47,478 nucleotides of DNA from Myxococcota bacterium (GCA_017994695.1 JAGOKF010000022.1:1-47478); one strand, 5' to 3'; counted from the first letter of the stretch, positions 7,178 through 16,589 are shown. Translations and numbers: made by a program. Notes: generated by a model from the letters alone, not told the origin.

Positions 7178-8761
7178 CGCACTTGAGGTAATTGCCCTGA
7201 GGGAGGAGGTTCGAGGATATAGAGAGGGACAAGAGGGACGAGCGGAGCGAGGACCGGGGTCATCAGCCGGGGACAGCGGAAGCGGAGCCCCGGCTCTCTG
7301 CAAGCAGTGCAGGGGAGGACGTGCCTGCGGCACGTCCGATAGCCTGGAGTAGAGTCCACGGAAGTGGTGTACGAGGGGGAGTCCCAGGGAATTGGGGCTT
7401 TCGAGCGAAGCGAGGGGAAGGGCCGGGGGTTGAGGAGGGCGTAGCCCGACGAGACCCCCGGCGGGGGCCCCTGGGCGGACAAGCGACCACAGCATCGCGG
7501 CCAGATTGTTCAGGGTCCCGATCCGCAGCACGTACACGAATAAGTCCTGGTTCCGGTAGGCCAGCCCGCGATCCTCTGGGTCGAACCATCCCACCGGTTC
7601 CCAGAGGGGCTTGGGATCCTCGGTGGGCCGCGGCCGGGCCTGCCCCTGGTCGAGGAAGTACCCGGCCGCCGTGGCCATTCCCTCGTTGAACCCGGTGTGG
7701 CTCTTGTAGCACCACTTCCTCCCGGCGTCCTCGTAGTCGAAGCAGCGGTAGGGAATGTCGTAATTGCGGAAGATTGCGTGGAACATCTCGTGGGCGATCG
7801 AGGCCAGGACGCTCCCCAGGTCGTCCGTGGACGCGGCGTCGATGCGCTTCGTGGACACGAACAGGCGCCCGAAATGCTCGGCGGGGTCCGCGGCGGCCGG
7901 CCGGGTGTTGCCGTCGAAGGAACTGCCGCCGGCGGTCAGGTGGATGTGCCAGCGGGGTCCGAGGACCGTGGTCTCCAGGTACAGGAAGGGTTCCTTCAGG
8001 CCCGCCGACGAATAGGCCGCCGCGGCCTTCATCGCCGCCCGAAGCACCTTCTTCGCCTGGGCCACGGTGACCCGCTGGCCGTCGAAGTCGAGGGTCCACT
8101 GGGTCGCGGGCCAGCCGCCGACCGGCGGGTCGGGCATCAGGGCCGACTGGAGGGGACCCCCTTCCAGTGCCTCGGTGGCATCCATCCGGCGGACGGCTTC
8201 CCGGAACACGACGGCGAAGGTGAAGGAGGGCGGCAGGCCCAGCAGGGTCGCCGTGAACCGGCCGGTGCCCGGATCGAAGGCGCCGTCCAGGGGGACCTCG
8301 TCCCCTCCCGGCAGGACCGCCCACAACTGGAGCCCGGGATGCCCGATGGCCTCGGGAGGAGGGTCCGCGGGGACCGACAGCCGGATCGGCGCATCGGGCC
8401 CCGTCGCCAGGTCGTTGACGTCCGCCGCGGCGTCGTACCAGTCCGACACGGCGATCGCGCCGGAATCCAGGGAGGGTTCCTCGGCGGCCGGACGCAGGGC
8501 CAGGGTCACGGGTTCCTTCAAGCCGCCGCTCACCGACAGAGTCGGACCGCCCGGAAGGGTCACGGCGTCTCCGCTGCCGGAGACCGTTCCGAACGCGGCG
8601 TAGCCCTGCAGATCGATCCCGGAACGGTTGTCCCCGACCCTTCGGTCCGACAAATCCTCCGTTCCGTTCCCCGGTCCCGATCCCCCGCCGGAATCGCATC
8701 CGGCCGATCCGATCAGGGAAAGCAGCGCCCACCAGGACACGAGGGTCCAGGATCTTTCCAT
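6326..8761 (-). CDS. Chimeric open frame: truncated metallopeptidase lipoprotein running into integrase remnant
   Basis: One 811-codon frame joins three unrelated parts. Residues 1 to about 430 (8761 to about 7475) are a lipoprotein: signal peptide MERSWTLVSWWALLSL with lipobox ending at Cys22, a beta-rich region, then a zincin site HEMFH (His324, Glu325, His328) with NEGMATAAGY about 35 residues later supplying a likely third Glu ligand. Conservation-like sequence ends near MLWSLVR. Residues 430-528 are Pro/Ser/Leu-rich translation of a hairpin-rich spacer. Residues 529-811 are the C-terminal part of a tyrosine recombinase. Read-through is probably accidental, because GC-rich DNA rarely has stops. 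The biological gene is likely the lipoprotein, cut short at its C-terminus by a recombination event. Start ATG at 8759-8761; lipoprotein part 0.8 certain, fusion as a working protein unlikely. Confidence 0.7.
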   Translation of the reverse strand: MERSWTLVSWWALLSLIGSAGCDSGGGSGPGNGTEDLSDRRVGDNRSGIDLQGYAAFGTVSGSGDAVTLPGGPTLSVSGGLKEPVTLALRPAAEEPSLDSGAIAVSDWYDAAADVNDLATGPDAPIRLSVPADPPPEAIGHPGLQLWAVLPGGDEVPLDGAFDPGTGRFTATLLGLPPSFTFAVVFREAVRRMDATEALEGGPLQSALMPDPPVGGWPATQWTLDFDGQRVTVAQAKKVLRAAMKAAAAYSSAGLKEPFLYLETTVLGPRWHIHLTAGGSSFDGNTRPAAADPAEHFGRLFVSTKRIDAASTDDLGSVLASIAHEMFHAIFRNYDIPYRCFDYEDAGRKWCYKSHTGFNEGMATAAGYFLDQGQARPRPTEDPKPLWEPVGWFDPEDRGLAYRNQDLFVYVLRIGTLNNLAAMLWSLVRPGAPAGGLVGLRPPQPPALPLASLESPNSLGLPLVHHFRGLYSRLSDVPQARPPLHCLQRAGAPLPLSPADDPGPRSARPSCPSLYPRTSSLRAITSSACPRKPGAGYVRFAEWLRRKGVLHKDIVAVYLRQRDRMDEPLPWRTRNGSRELGRGKAQLRNLREVEAYLAVGLALTHPDTAPKKFREQIGAERRVASALPLLCGLASGEVLHLKGGDIDLAAGIGYVRDQGADEVDGWHVKTAARNGEWEIPQVLRADLAWLTADRKPEEFLLRDREGRPHTRGWLRDLVVEVCGKSDVVGQPVRKVCPHGLRGTHATLLRVLLGRGIGDIANALRHGDEGRTATRHYVGAPERRPALRVLIGGMDEGEADGISSGISSGGRG
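6338..6361. repeat. 12-base tandem duplication in integrase 3' end
   Basis: GCCAGACGAAAT occurs twice head to tail (6338-6349, 6350-6361). It is in frame with the integrase remnant and doubles the tetrapeptide GISS near the C-terminus. Confidence 0.9.
7178..7474. other. Hairpin-rich spacer of unknown origin between two gene remnants
   Basis: About 300 bases between the end of recognisable integrase and the end of recognisable lipoprotein sequence. It has a perfect 9-base hairpin with loop TGC (7317-7325 / 7329-7337), an 8-base inverted repeat AGCCGGGG (7265-7272) with CCCCGGCT (7288-7295), and short motifs such as GAGCGGAGCGAG and CGAGCGAAGCGAG. No coding signal was recognised on either strand. 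It could be a structured repeat, a palindromic element or an attachment scar. Boundaries are approximate. Confidence 0.5.
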
Positions 8762-8989
8762 GGTGGCCGACTCCCGGCGTAGCCCAATGAGGCTACGGTA
8801 TCATCGCCTCACCGCGCCTCCAAGCGGCCCGAACCCCACAGCCCCTGCGTCTTCGCCAGGGGGATACCCGGAAGGCAGCGCCGCTGCCGGGGGAACCGGT
8901 CCCCATGCCGATCGGAATGCCCGCCCGCTCCGGACTGCCGCGTCGGTACGGCGGAGGCTCCCGGTGCGGCGTCCGCGGGCCGGGCGACC

Positions 8990-9018
8990 TTGTGAAAGAA
9001 CGCGACTTCGCTTATACA
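8990..9018 (+). promoter_or_regulatory. Candidate promoter of the repeat lipoprotein gene
   Basis: TTGTGA (8990-8995), 17 bases, then TATACA (9013-9018). Transcription would begin near 9025, leaving a 35-base leader with GGGAGGG before the ATG at 9060. The 298-base divergent gap 8762-9059 otherwise holds no gene I can support. Confidence 0.5.
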
Positions 9019-9059
9019 TCGCCCTCCGCGGAAGGGTCGTATCACGTCGGGAGGGTTCC

Positions 9060-11456
9060 ATGGGAAGGACAGGATGGCTGGCGATCGGGGCCTTGGCATG
9101 GACCGTGGCCTGTGATGCGCCCCTGGACCGGGAAGGTCCCCTGGGGACCGAGGCCCCGGGATTCCTGGACGACATGGCCTCGGGGGCACTGAAGGTGGAC
9201 TACGAGGCGGTGGTCCGCTTCCAGGCCGACTGGTCGGAGGTCCCGGTCGTGACGCCGGTCTTCGCGGGCGGCCGGCTGCGCCTGGAGTACGACCCGGCCC
9301 GCCTTCCCTGGTGCCGGGCGACCTACAACGGGATGCCGGCCTGGTCCATCGTGGCCCGGTGGAAGGCCCTTCCGGGGGGAACCGTCCGGGAGGCGCCGCT
9401 GGTGGCCGGCGGGGCGTGGATGCAGGCGGTGATCCAGGTCCCCGAGGACGCGACGTCCCTGGAGATCTGGTTCGTGAACACGGACCGCCAGGGCTGCCGC
9501 CAGGTGGACTCGGACTTCGAGCGGAACTACCGCTTCGAAACCACCCTGCCCTCCCCTCCCGTGGACCTGGTCTTCGGGGCCGACTGGACCGAGGAAAGCC
9601 GCGGGATCCTCCGGCAGGGGGGCATCGCCCGCCTGGTCTATGCGCCCCAGCGCCTGACGGCCTGCCGGGCCTCCGAGAACGGCGCCCGGGCCTGGAACAT
9701 CCTGGCCTCCTGGCGCTTCTCCCCCGGTGGCCAGACGGGAAGCATCGCCCTCTACGAGGGGGATTTCTACGGCGGCGACGGGGCGATCCGGCAGCCCCTG
9801 GTGCCGATCCCGGCCGACGCGACGTCGGTGGCCTTCTGGTTCGGCAACACCGACCGTACCGGTTGCCAGGCCTGGGATAGCGACTTCGGGCGCAACTACC
9901 TCTTTCCCGTCTCGGCCAGGGACGCCACGGTCCGGGTCGGCTGGGCCGGGGACTTCGACTTCGTGTGGTTCCACCGGGACCCGGCCTGGCACCGGGGGGA
10001 CGTGGACCCCGCCTGGTACTTCGACACGATGGCAGGGGCCGAGGTGGCCACGTCGGTGGAGGTCCAGGTCTGGGCCCCGGGGCTCACGGATCGGCCCTGG
10101 GGCAGCGATGCCGAGGCCCGGGCGGCGGCCGAGGCGACCCTCCGGGCCGAAGCGGTCACCGACGCGATCCCGGGACCCGTGGAGGGATTCGGCACCGTGC
10201 CGTTGACCTTCCTGCGCCGGCAGGGGAACAACTTCGTCTATTCGTGGTCGCTGGTCGCCCTCCGCAGGGCCGTGGCCCGGGACGGGCTCTATCGGTACTA
10301 CGTCCGCTTCAGCGCCGACGGCGGGACCTCCTGGGTCGTCGCGGGCCGCGACGGGGACCGGATGCGGCGCTTGGTGCTGGCCGGGACCCAGGACTGCTCG
10401 CTGTTCCCGGACCACCCGCCCGAGGGATGCCCGGTGGACCGGGTCGTCCAGTGGGCGGGGGACCTGGGACGGATCGCCACCCATTCCTGCTCCTTCAGCC
10501 TGGGGATTCCCGATCCCGTGACCTTCTACAAGTCGGCCCTGGGGCACGACTGCATGGCTCTCACCGTGGACGTGTACGTCCCGGGCCTCACCGATTCCGG
10601 GGGGAATCCCGAGGCCATCCAGGCCGAGGTGGAGACCGACGTGGGCTTCTCGGGGGGCCCTCTGGCGTCCCCAGCGCGCTACCCCCTGGCCTTCCTGGGT
10701 CGGGAAGGCAACAACCACCGGTTCGTCTGGTGGGTCCAGGAGCACGTGGGTCGAGCGGACCGGGGGGACTACCGCTACCGGTTCCGGCTGTCGGCGGACC
10801 AGGGCAGGACCTGGTACGTCGTGGGGAAGCAGTCGGGTCCGTCGGACCCCACCTGGAGGACGCTCCGGATCCGGAACGATTCCCTGGACGGGGACCAGGT
10901 GTCGGTCTGCGACGGGGTCTTCCGCTTCGAGGGCCCCACCAGCGTCTTCCCGGCCTGTTTCGACTACGAGACGCCGCCCTCCTACGATGCCCGGTACTGC
11001 GAGTTCTGGCCGAACGCCCTGGGACGGGGGTCCCTGAGCCACAACGGGGCCTCGGCATCCTGGATCGAGGCCTGGATCCGGATCGGTCCCGTCGAGGGCA
11101 CTCCCCGGAACGTGGGCCTCTGGGTCCGGACCCGGGACGGCGACGGCAGCCGGGAGTCCTTCGTGACAGGACGGGAGGTGGAGCCGGGCTACTGGTTCAC
11201 GGGGTACACCTACGCGCGAACGGTCCCGGGCCAGGGATCCTTCACGCAGACCGTGGAGGCCCTGGCGTTCTTCCTGGACGTCCAGCGCCCCGAAGGGGAG
11301 ATCGTGCGCCTGTGGCAGAGCCGCGGAGGCGCCAACTGGACCGTGGACGAGAACTTCCGGGAACCGGGGTTCGTGAAGAACATCGGCGTGGGGCAGATCG
11401 AGTACTGCGTGGAGTCGGCCCCGGTGCTGCAGCCGAAGCATGCCTGCAACCCCTGA
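9060..11456 (+). CDS. Large exported lipoprotein with two kinds of internal repeat
   Basis: A 798-residue protein with signal peptide MGRTGWLAIGALAWTVAC and probable lipidated Cys18. Residues about 45-165 and 168-290 are a repeat pair: each starts with a DW segment, has a C-R-A cysteine motif followed by AWxI, and ends DSDFERNYRF or DSDFGRNYLF. This resembles the DUF6209 family as I recall it. Residues about 295-440 and 460-600 form a second pair with VQVWAPGLTD or VDVYVPGLTD, LTFLRRQGNN or LAFLGREGNN and FSADGGTSW or LSADQGRTW. The C-terminal 200 residues look like a beta-sandwich with paired cysteines. No catalytic motif was seen; a surface binding or structural role is inference. The ATG at 9060 follows GGGAGGG; longer frames upstream are non-coding. 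Confidence 0.85.
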   Translation: MGRTGWLAIGALAWTVACDAPLDREGPLGTEAPGFLDDMASGALKVDYEAVVRFQADWSEVPVVTPVFAGGRLRLEYDPARLPWCRATYNGMPAWSIVARWKALPGGTVREAPLVAGGAWMQAVIQVPEDATSLEIWFVNTDRQGCRQVDSDFERNYRFETTLPSPPVDLVFGADWTEESRGILRQGGIARLVYAPQRLTACRASENGARAWNILASWRFSPGGQTGSIALYEGDFYGGDGAIRQPLVPIPADATSVAFWFGNTDRTGCQAWDSDFGRNYLFPVSARDATVRVGWAGDFDFVWFHRDPAWHRGDVDPAWYFDTMAGAEVATSVEVQVWAPGLTDRPWGSDAEARAAAEATLRAEAVTDAIPGPVEGFGTVPLTFLRRQGNNFVYSWSLVALRRAVARDGLYRYYVRFSADGGTSWVVAGRDGDRMRRLVLAGTQDCSLFPDHPPEGCPVDRVVQWAGDLGRIATHSCSFSLGIPDPVTFYKSALGHDCMALTVDVYVPGLTDSGGNPEAIQAEVETDVGFSGGPLASPARYPLAFLGREGNNHRFVWWVQEHVGRADRGDYRYRFRLSADQGRTWYVVGKQSGPSDPTWRTLRIRNDSLDGDQVSVCDGVFRFEGPTSVFPACFDYETPPSYDARYCEFWPNALGRGSLSHNGASASWIEAWIRIGPVEGTPRNVGLWVRTRDGDGSRESFVTGREVEPGYWFTGYTYARTVPGQGSFTQTVEALAFFLDVQRPEGEIVRLWQSRGGANWTVDENFREPGFVKNIGVGQIEYCVESAPVLQPKHACNP

Positions 11457-11482
11457 CCGGGGAAGGAATCGGGAGACGGACG

Positions 11483-12742
11483 ATGAGACGCATGGTGGCG
11501 GGATGCATGGCGGTCCTGGTCACGGCGTGCGCCGGGACCTCGAATCCGGCGGACCTGGACGATCCAGGAGGCCCGTCAGCGGACCTCCCGGGGCATCGGG
11601 ACCTGGTTCGCGACGACGGGGATCTCCCGGGCCCCGAAGACATCCCTGGGGATGAGGCGGCGCAGGAGGTGGACGCGGGATCGGCCGATGCGGGTTTCCA
11701 GGACGGGACGATCCGGGATCCCGGGAACCAGGACGTGGATGCAGCCTCGTGGTGCGGGACGTGGGCGGAAGCCTGGTGCGGCTTCCAGGTCCGATGCGGC
11801 TGGAGGGCCTCTGCCGCCGCAGGCGCCTGCCGGGAAGAACTGGCCGACGAGTGCCCGGGGGCGCTTCTGGCCACGGTCCGGGACCAGGGAGGAGTCGGGT
11901 TCGACGGCGGTGCGGCCCGCGACTGCCTGGAGGCGCTTTCCTCGCTTGCCTGCGGGGAATGGTGGACCGCATTCCGGGAAGGTCGGGACCCCTTCCCGGC
12001 CTGCCGGGAGGTCCTCCGGGGCCTGCGGGGCTTCGAGGGCCCCTGCTCCTTCCCCTTCGAGTGTCCATCCGGAGGCTGGTGCGACCTGTCGGCCTGCCCG
12101 GGAACGTGCCGGGCATTCGCCGAGGTCGGCGGGGCCTGCGGCATCGACCGCCCCTGCGACCCCCTGAAGGCGCTCTGCCGGGAAGGGGTCTGCGTCGTTC
12201 TTCCGGGGATCGAGGAGGCCTGTCCGGAGGGGGTCTGCGCCTGGCCTCTCCGGTGCGACGGGGGAACGTGCCGCAGTCCGGTCGGGCCCGGGGAGGCCTG
12301 CCTGGTCGCCGCGGGGGACTGCCTGGCGGGCATGGTCTGCCGGGGGCAGGAGCCCGGTTCCGGCCGCTGCGGGCCTCCCGCCGGCCCCCAGGAACCCTGT
12401 TTCCGGACCGTCGAGTGCGCCGACCCCGAGGGGCGGACGCCGCTGGTGTGCATGTCCGGCCGCTGCATCGAGGCTCCGGGCCCCGGGGAGCCGTGCCCCG
12501 ACCTGGCCTGCTCCGGGGCCTGGTGCGACCTCGGCGGGGAGGTCCCCCTCTGCAAGGCGCTTCCCGGGGACCAAGAGACCTGCCTCGACGGCTTGAGGTG
12601 CGCCGAGGGGCTCTGGTGCCGCCAGGGGCGATGCACGCCACGGCTGGGCGACGGAAGTCCCTGCGACGGCCCCTGGCAGTGCGAATCGGGGCGGTGCGTG
12701 GCGGGGACCTGCCGCTCTCCCGGCGCCCTGCCCTGTCCCTGA
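11483..12742 (+). CDS. Cys-rich exported lipoprotein
   Basis: A 419-residue protein beginning MRRMVAGCMAVLVTAC, with lipobox LVTAC (Cys16), then an Asp/Gly/Pro-rich linker to about residue 90. The rest has more than 40 cysteines in EGF-like or dickkopf-like short repeats such as GPCSFPFECPSGGWCD, GEPCPDLACSGAWCD and GSPCDGPWQCESGRC. Such lipoproteins are abundant in Myxococcota-like genomes and are assumed to be disulfide-bonded surface proteins; function is unknown. The start follows GGGAGACGG, 26 bases after the previous stop, so the two genes are probably co-transcribed. Confidence 0.87.
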   Translation: MRRMVAGCMAVLVTACAGTSNPADLDDPGGPSADLPGHRDLVRDDGDLPGPEDIPGDEAAQEVDAGSADAGFQDGTIRDPGNQDVDAASWCGTWAEAWCGFQVRCGWRASAAAGACREELADECPGALLATVRDQGGVGFDGGAARDCLEALSSLACGEWWTAFREGRDPFPACREVLRGLRGFEGPCSFPFECPSGGWCDLSACPGTCRAFAEVGGACGIDRPCDPLKALCREGVCVVLPGIEEACPEGVCAWPLRCDGGTCRSPVGPGEACLVAAGDCLAGMVCRGQEPGSGRCGPPAGPQEPCFRTVECADPEGRTPLVCMSGRCIEAPGPGEPCPDLACSGAWCDLGGEVPLCKALPGDQETCLDGLRCAEGLWCRQGRCTPRLGDGSPCDGPWQCESGRCVAGTCRSPGALPCP

Positions 12743-12802
12743 AGGACCGATGCCGTCACGGCGCCGGTCGTCCGATCCTGGCAGGGCACCCGGCCGGCCG
12801 GT

Positions 12803-14206
12803 TCACGACCGGTGGACGTGGACCGGCAGGCCGCCCGCCACCTCGGCCACCTCCAAGGTCAATTCCGAAAAGGTCGGGTGGGGGTGGATCGTGCCGACGA
12901 GGTCCTCCAGCGTGGCGCCCATCTCCAGGGCCAGGGTCCCCTCGGCGATGAGTTCCGAGGCCATCGGGCTGACGATGGCCTGCCCGAGCACCCGGCCGGT
13001 CCGGGGGTCGTAGAGGACCTTCGAGAAGCCCTCGGTGTCCCCGGTGGTCCAGGCCCGGCCCAGGGCCGTCAGGGGGAAGCGCGCGACCGCGTGGTCGATT
13101 CCCTCCCGCCGGGCCTCCTGCTCGGTCATCCCCGTCCAGGCCACCTCGGGGTCCGTGAAGGCCGCCGCGGGGATGGCGTGGTGATCGAAGGCCGAGGGCC
13201 GTCCGGCCAGGACCTCGGCCGCGACCTTCCCCTCCCGGGAGGCCTTGTGGGCCAGCATCGGTCCCGGGGTGACGTCTCCGATGGCCAGGATGTGGGGGAC
13301 CGAAGTCCGTCGCTGCTCGTCCACGACGACGAACTCCCGGTCATCGAGGCCCACCCCGGCCCGGTCCAGGCCGATGTCGTCGGTGTTCGGCCTGCGCCCG
13401 GCCGCCACCAGGACCCGGTCGAAGCGTTCGGTCCGCGTCCCGCCAGGACCCTCCAGCGTGGCCCGGAACCCGTCGCCTTCGGGTCCGGCCGCGACGACCC
13501 GCGTGTCCAGGAGGACCGCTTCGAGGGTCCGGCCCAGGCGTCGGTGAAGGGCCCTCGAGATGTCCTCGTCGGCCCCGGGGACCAGGGTCCGGGCCATTTC
13601 CACCACGGTGACCCGGGAACCGAGCCCGGCGTAGATGGACCCGATCTCCAGGCCGATGTACCCGCCCCCGATCACCAGCAGGCGTTCGGGAATCTCCGGG
13701 ATCTCCAGGGCCTCCCGGGCGGTCCATGCCCCCTCGATTCCCCGGGGGATCACCGGGCGGGACCCGGTGGCGACGATGGCCTGGCGGAAATCGATCCCCG
13801 CGACCTCGCCCTCGATCACGTCCAGGGACCTGGGCCCGGTGAAGCGGGCCCGGCCGCGGATCACCTCGACGCCGCGCTGTCGCAGCAGCCCCGCCACCCC
13901 CTGGCTCAGCCGATCCACGATGCCGTTCTTCCAGGCCCGGAGCCTGTCCGGGTCCAGGCGAAGCCCCTCCACCGTCAGGCCGAATGCGCCTCCGTTCCGG
14001 GCCGCCTCGGCGACCCCCACGGCGTGGATCAGAGCCTTGGACGGGATGCAGCCCTCCAGCAGGCAGGTGCCCCCGGGGCGTTCCCGCTCGTCCACCAGCA
14101 CCACCTCCAGGCCCAGGTCGGCCGCCCGGAGCGCGGCGACGTACCCCCCGGGCCCGGCGCCGATCACCACTAGTTGCGTCTGCTGTCGCAGCGATCCCAT
14201 CACCAT
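12803..14206 (-). CDS. lpdA: Dihydrolipoyl dehydrogenase (E3)
   Basis: A 467-residue flavoprotein that reoxidises the dihydrolipoyl arm of E2 and passes electrons to NAD+. FAD-binding VVIGAGPGGYVAALRAA is at 13-29. The redox disulfide is Cys48/Cys53 in GGTCLLEGCIPSKAL; the usual Asn-Val between the cysteines is Leu-Glu here. NAD-binding VIGGGYIGLEIGS follows, and the C-terminal HPHPTFSE holds the catalytic His (His443). The ATG at 14204-14206 has GGAGGG upstream and lies 4 bases after the E2 stop. It is the last gene of the E1alpha-E1beta-E2-E3 operon. Confidence 0.96.
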   Translation of the reverse strand: MVMGSLRQQTQLVVIGAGPGGYVAALRAADLGLEVVLVDERERPGGTCLLEGCIPSKALIHAVGVAEAARNGGAFGLTVEGLRLDPDRLRAWKNGIVDRLSQGVAGLLRQRGVEVIRGRARFTGPRSLDVIEGEVAGIDFRQAIVATGSRPVIPRGIEGAWTAREALEIPEIPERLLVIGGGYIGLEIGSIYAGLGSRVTVVEMARTLVPGADEDISRALHRRLGRTLEAVLLDTRVVAAGPEGDGFRATLEGPGGTRTERFDRVLVAAGRRPNTDDIGLDRAGVGLDDREFVVVDEQRRTSVPHILAIGDVTPGPMLAHKASREGKVAAEVLAGRPSAFDHHAIPAAAFTDPEVAWTGMTEQEARREGIDHAVARFPLTALGRAWTTGDTEGFSKVLYDPRTGRVLGQAIVSPMASELIAEGTLALEMGATLEDLVGTIHPHPTFSELTLEVAEVAGGLPVHVHRS

Positions 14207-14210
14207 GGCG

Positions 14211-15605
14211 TCATCCCTCCACCGCCAGTCGCAGGGGGTCCTGGAGCAGGTCCCGGACCAGGCCCAGGAAACGGGCCGCCTCGGCCCCGTCGGCGATCCG
14301 GTGATCGAACGACAGCGTCATCGGCAGCATCGTGCGGACGACCACCTGCCCGTCCCGGACCACGGGTCGATCCGTCGCCCGGCCCATTCCCAGGATGGCC
14401 GACTCGGGGTAGTGGATCGCCGGCACGAAGGAGGTGCCGCCCAGGACGCCGATGTTCGTGATGGTGAACGTCCCGCCCTGGAGTTCCTCCAGCCGGATGC
14501 CTCCCTCCCGGGCTCGGCGGGCCAGGTCCTCGATCCCCGCGGCGATGTCCTCGACCGACCGGCGGTCGGCGTCCTTCAGGTTGGGGACGATGAGGCCCCG
14601 ATCGGTGTCCACGGCGATGCCGACGTGGTAGTAGCGCTTGAAGAAGATCTCCTCCCGGAAGGGGTCCAGGGTCGCGTTGAAGACCGGGTGGCGCTTCAGG
14701 GCGATGGACACCGCCCGGACGGCGAAGGCCAGCAGCGTCAGCCGGGTGCCTCCGGCGGAGCGGCGGGCGTTCTCTCGGCGGCGGAAGGCCTCGAGTTCCG
14801 TCACATCGGCCTCGTCCATGTGGGCGACGTGGGGGATCAGGACCATCGCGGTGACGGTGTTCCGGGCCACCTTGCGCCGGATGGACCGGACCGGTTCCCG
14901 GACCACCTCGCCCCATCGTCCGAAATCGGGAAGCGGCTGGAGGTCCAGGTAGGGAATGACCGCGTTTCCGGGGACCGGCAGGGGCGTCGTCGCCTCCTCG
15001 ACGTTCCCGGACGTGTCCCCAACGACGGCTCCCGCCGGGACGGGACCGGCCGCGAAGGCCCGGACGTCCTCGGGGGTCACCCGACCTCCGGGGCCCGTGC
15101 CGGGGACCAGGCGGATGTCCACGCCCAGTTCCCGGGCGAGCCTGCGGGTAGCCGGGGCCGCCGCGACCCGCTGGGCGGACCCCTTTCCCGGACCCGAGGT
15201 CCCCTGGGAGCCAGGGATCGCCGTGGCCTGCCCCTGGTCGATCCCGGGCCAGCCGGTGGCGACCCCGAATGCTGCACCCAGAGCCCCTGGTCCCTGGCGT
15301 GTCGCCGGTTCGGAAGCGGTGGTCGGGTGGACAGGAGCGGGACTGTCCGGAACGGCCGCCGACTCCGGCCCCTCCGCCTCCAGCACCACCAGCACCTGGC
15401 CCACCCGGACCATGTCGCCCTCCCGGGCGCGCAGTTCCATGACCCGACCCCCTTTCGGGGAGGGGATCGTCACGGCGGCCTTGTCCGTTTCCACGTCCAC
15501 CAGCGGTGCGTCCTCGGGGATGATCTCCCCGGGTTTCACGTGCCACCGGAGCACCTCGCCCTCGTGGATGCCCTCCCCGAGGTCCGGCAGTCGAAACTCG
15601 TACAT
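14211..15605 (-). CDS. 2-oxoacid dehydrogenase dihydrolipoamide acyltransferase (E2)
   Basis: A 464-residue E2 core protein. Lipoyl domain 1-78 with the lipoylated Lys42 in ETDKAAV, a Pro/Ala/Ser/Gly-rich linker, a subunit-binding domain at about 150-185 ([24 protein letters not shown]), and the acyltransferase domain from about 215 with HxxxDG in FDHRIADG (His435, Asp439). I chose ATG 15603-15605 because GAGGGGGAAGC stands directly before it; a GTG five codons upstream overlaps the E1beta stop. It has a single lipoyl domain. Substrate (pyruvate or branched-chain 2-oxoacids) cannot be fixed from sequence alone. Confidence 0.94.
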   Translation of the reverse strand: MYEFRLPDLGEGIHEGEVLRWHVKPGEIIPEDAPLVDVETDKAAVTIPSPKGGRVMELRAREGDMVRVGQVLVVLEAEGPESAAVPDSPAPVHPTTASEPATRQGPGALGAAFGVATGWPGIDQGQATAIPGSQGTSGPGKGSAQRVAAAPATRRLARELGVDIRLVPGTGPGGRVTPEDVRAFAAGPVPAGAVVGDTSGNVEEATTPLPVPGNAVIPYLDLQPLPDFGRWGEVVREPVRSIRRKVARNTVTAMVLIPHVAHMDEADVTELEAFRRRENARRSAGGTRLTLLAFAVRAVSIALKRHPVFNATLDPFREEIFFKRYYHVGIAVDTDRGLIVPNLKDADRRSVEDIAAGIEDLARRAREGGIRLEELQGGTFTITNIGVLGGTSFVPAIHYPESAILGMGRATDRPVVRDGQVVVRTMLPMTLSFDHRIADGAEAARFLGLVRDLLQDPLRLAVEG

Positions 15606-15616
15606 GCTTCCCCCTC

Positions 15617-16588
15617 TCACGGATGCAGGGTCCTGCGGACCGCCTCCTGGACCCGGGCCGCATCGGGCAGATACAGGTTCTCGCGGGCGAAGTACGGGGT
15701 GATCACGTCGTATCCCGTCACCCGCTGGACCGGCGCCTCGAGGTCCCAGAAGACCTCGTCCAGCACCGCGGCGACGACCTCCGAGGCCGGGCCGAAGGCC
15801 CGGTAGCCCTCCTGGACCACCACCAGGCGCCCCGTCTTCCGGACCGACGACGCCACGGTGCCCACGTCCATGGGATGCAGCGTCAGGAGGTCCACCACCT
15901 CCACCGAGGCCTCGGACGACAGGCCCTCCGCAGCCTCCAGCACGGGACGCATCATCGCGCCCCAGGACACCACCGTGACGTCCGATCCCTCCCGGACCAC
16001 CTCGGCCCGTCCGATGACCCCGACCTCCTCCTCGTCCGGGACCTCCTCCTTGAAGGCCCGGTAGGACCGCTTGGGCTCCAGGAACACCACCGGGTCCGGG
16101 TCCCGGATCGCCGCGACCAGCAGGCTCCGGGCATTCCGGGGCCCCGACGGGATCACGACCTTGACGCCCGGCAGGGCGTAGAGGGCCTCCCGGGCCTCGG
16201 AGTGGTGCTCCAGGGCCCGGACGCCGCCTCCGTAGGGGAACCGCAGGACCAGGGAGGCCGGCCAGCGACCCCGCGACCGGGATCCGTAGCGCGACACGTT
16301 CCCCTCCAGTTGACCCATCGCGTTGAAGGTGAACCCGTCGAACTGGATCTCGGCGACCGGTTTCAACCCCCCGATGGCCATCCCCAGGGCCGAACCCAGG
16401 ATGCCCGCCTCGACCAGGGGGGTGTCCAGCACCCGGTCCCCGCCGAAGCGGGCGTGCAGCCCGTCGGTCACGCGGAAGACGCCACCGTTGACGCCGACGT
16501 CCTGGCCGAGGACCACCACGGACGGGTCCCGCTCCATCTCCTGGCGGAGTGCCAGGTTCAGGGCTTCCACCATGTTCCTTCTTGCCAT
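15617..16588 (-). CDS. 2-oxoacid dehydrogenase E1 component, beta subunit
   Basis: A 323-residue transketolase-like beta subunit. It starts [18 protein letters not shown], has [19 protein letters not shown], the cofactor-side Glu in [25 protein letters not shown] and [10 protein letters not shown], and ends with a transketolase C-terminal domain ([11 protein letters not shown]). This is the standard BkdA2/PdhB/AcoB layout. It pairs with E1alpha to decarboxylate the 2-oxoacid with thiamine diphosphate and transfer the acyl group to E2. Its ATG (16586-16588) lies one base after the E1alpha stop. Confidence 0.95.
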   Translation of the reverse strand: MARRNMVEALNLALRQEMERDPSVVVLGQDVGVNGGVFRVTDGLHARFGGDRVLDTPLVEAGILGSALGMAIGGLKPVAEIQFDGFTFNAMGQLEGNVSRYGSRSRGRWPASLVLRFPYGGGVRALEHHSEAREALYALPGVKVVIPSGPRNARSLLVAAIRDPDPVVFLEPKRSYRAFKEEVPDEEEVGVIGRAEVVREGSDVTVVSWGAMMRPVLEAAEGLSSEASVEVVDLLTLHPMDVGTVASSVRKTGRLVVVQEGYRAFGPASEVVAAVLDEVFWDLEAPVQRVTGYDVITPYFARENLYLPDAARVQEAVRRTLHP

Positions 16589-16589
16589 G

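Noticed and set aside
6220-8761. A second copy of the tRNA-Pro 3' end as an attachment site
   Set aside because: Reading both strands of the region past the tRNA showed no repeat of the T-arm and acceptor sequence.
12743-12802. Possible terminator between the Cys-rich lipoprotein gene and lpdA
   Set aside because: An 8-base inverted repeat CCGGTCGT/ACGACCGG is present but the loop is about 36 bases and no T-run follows.
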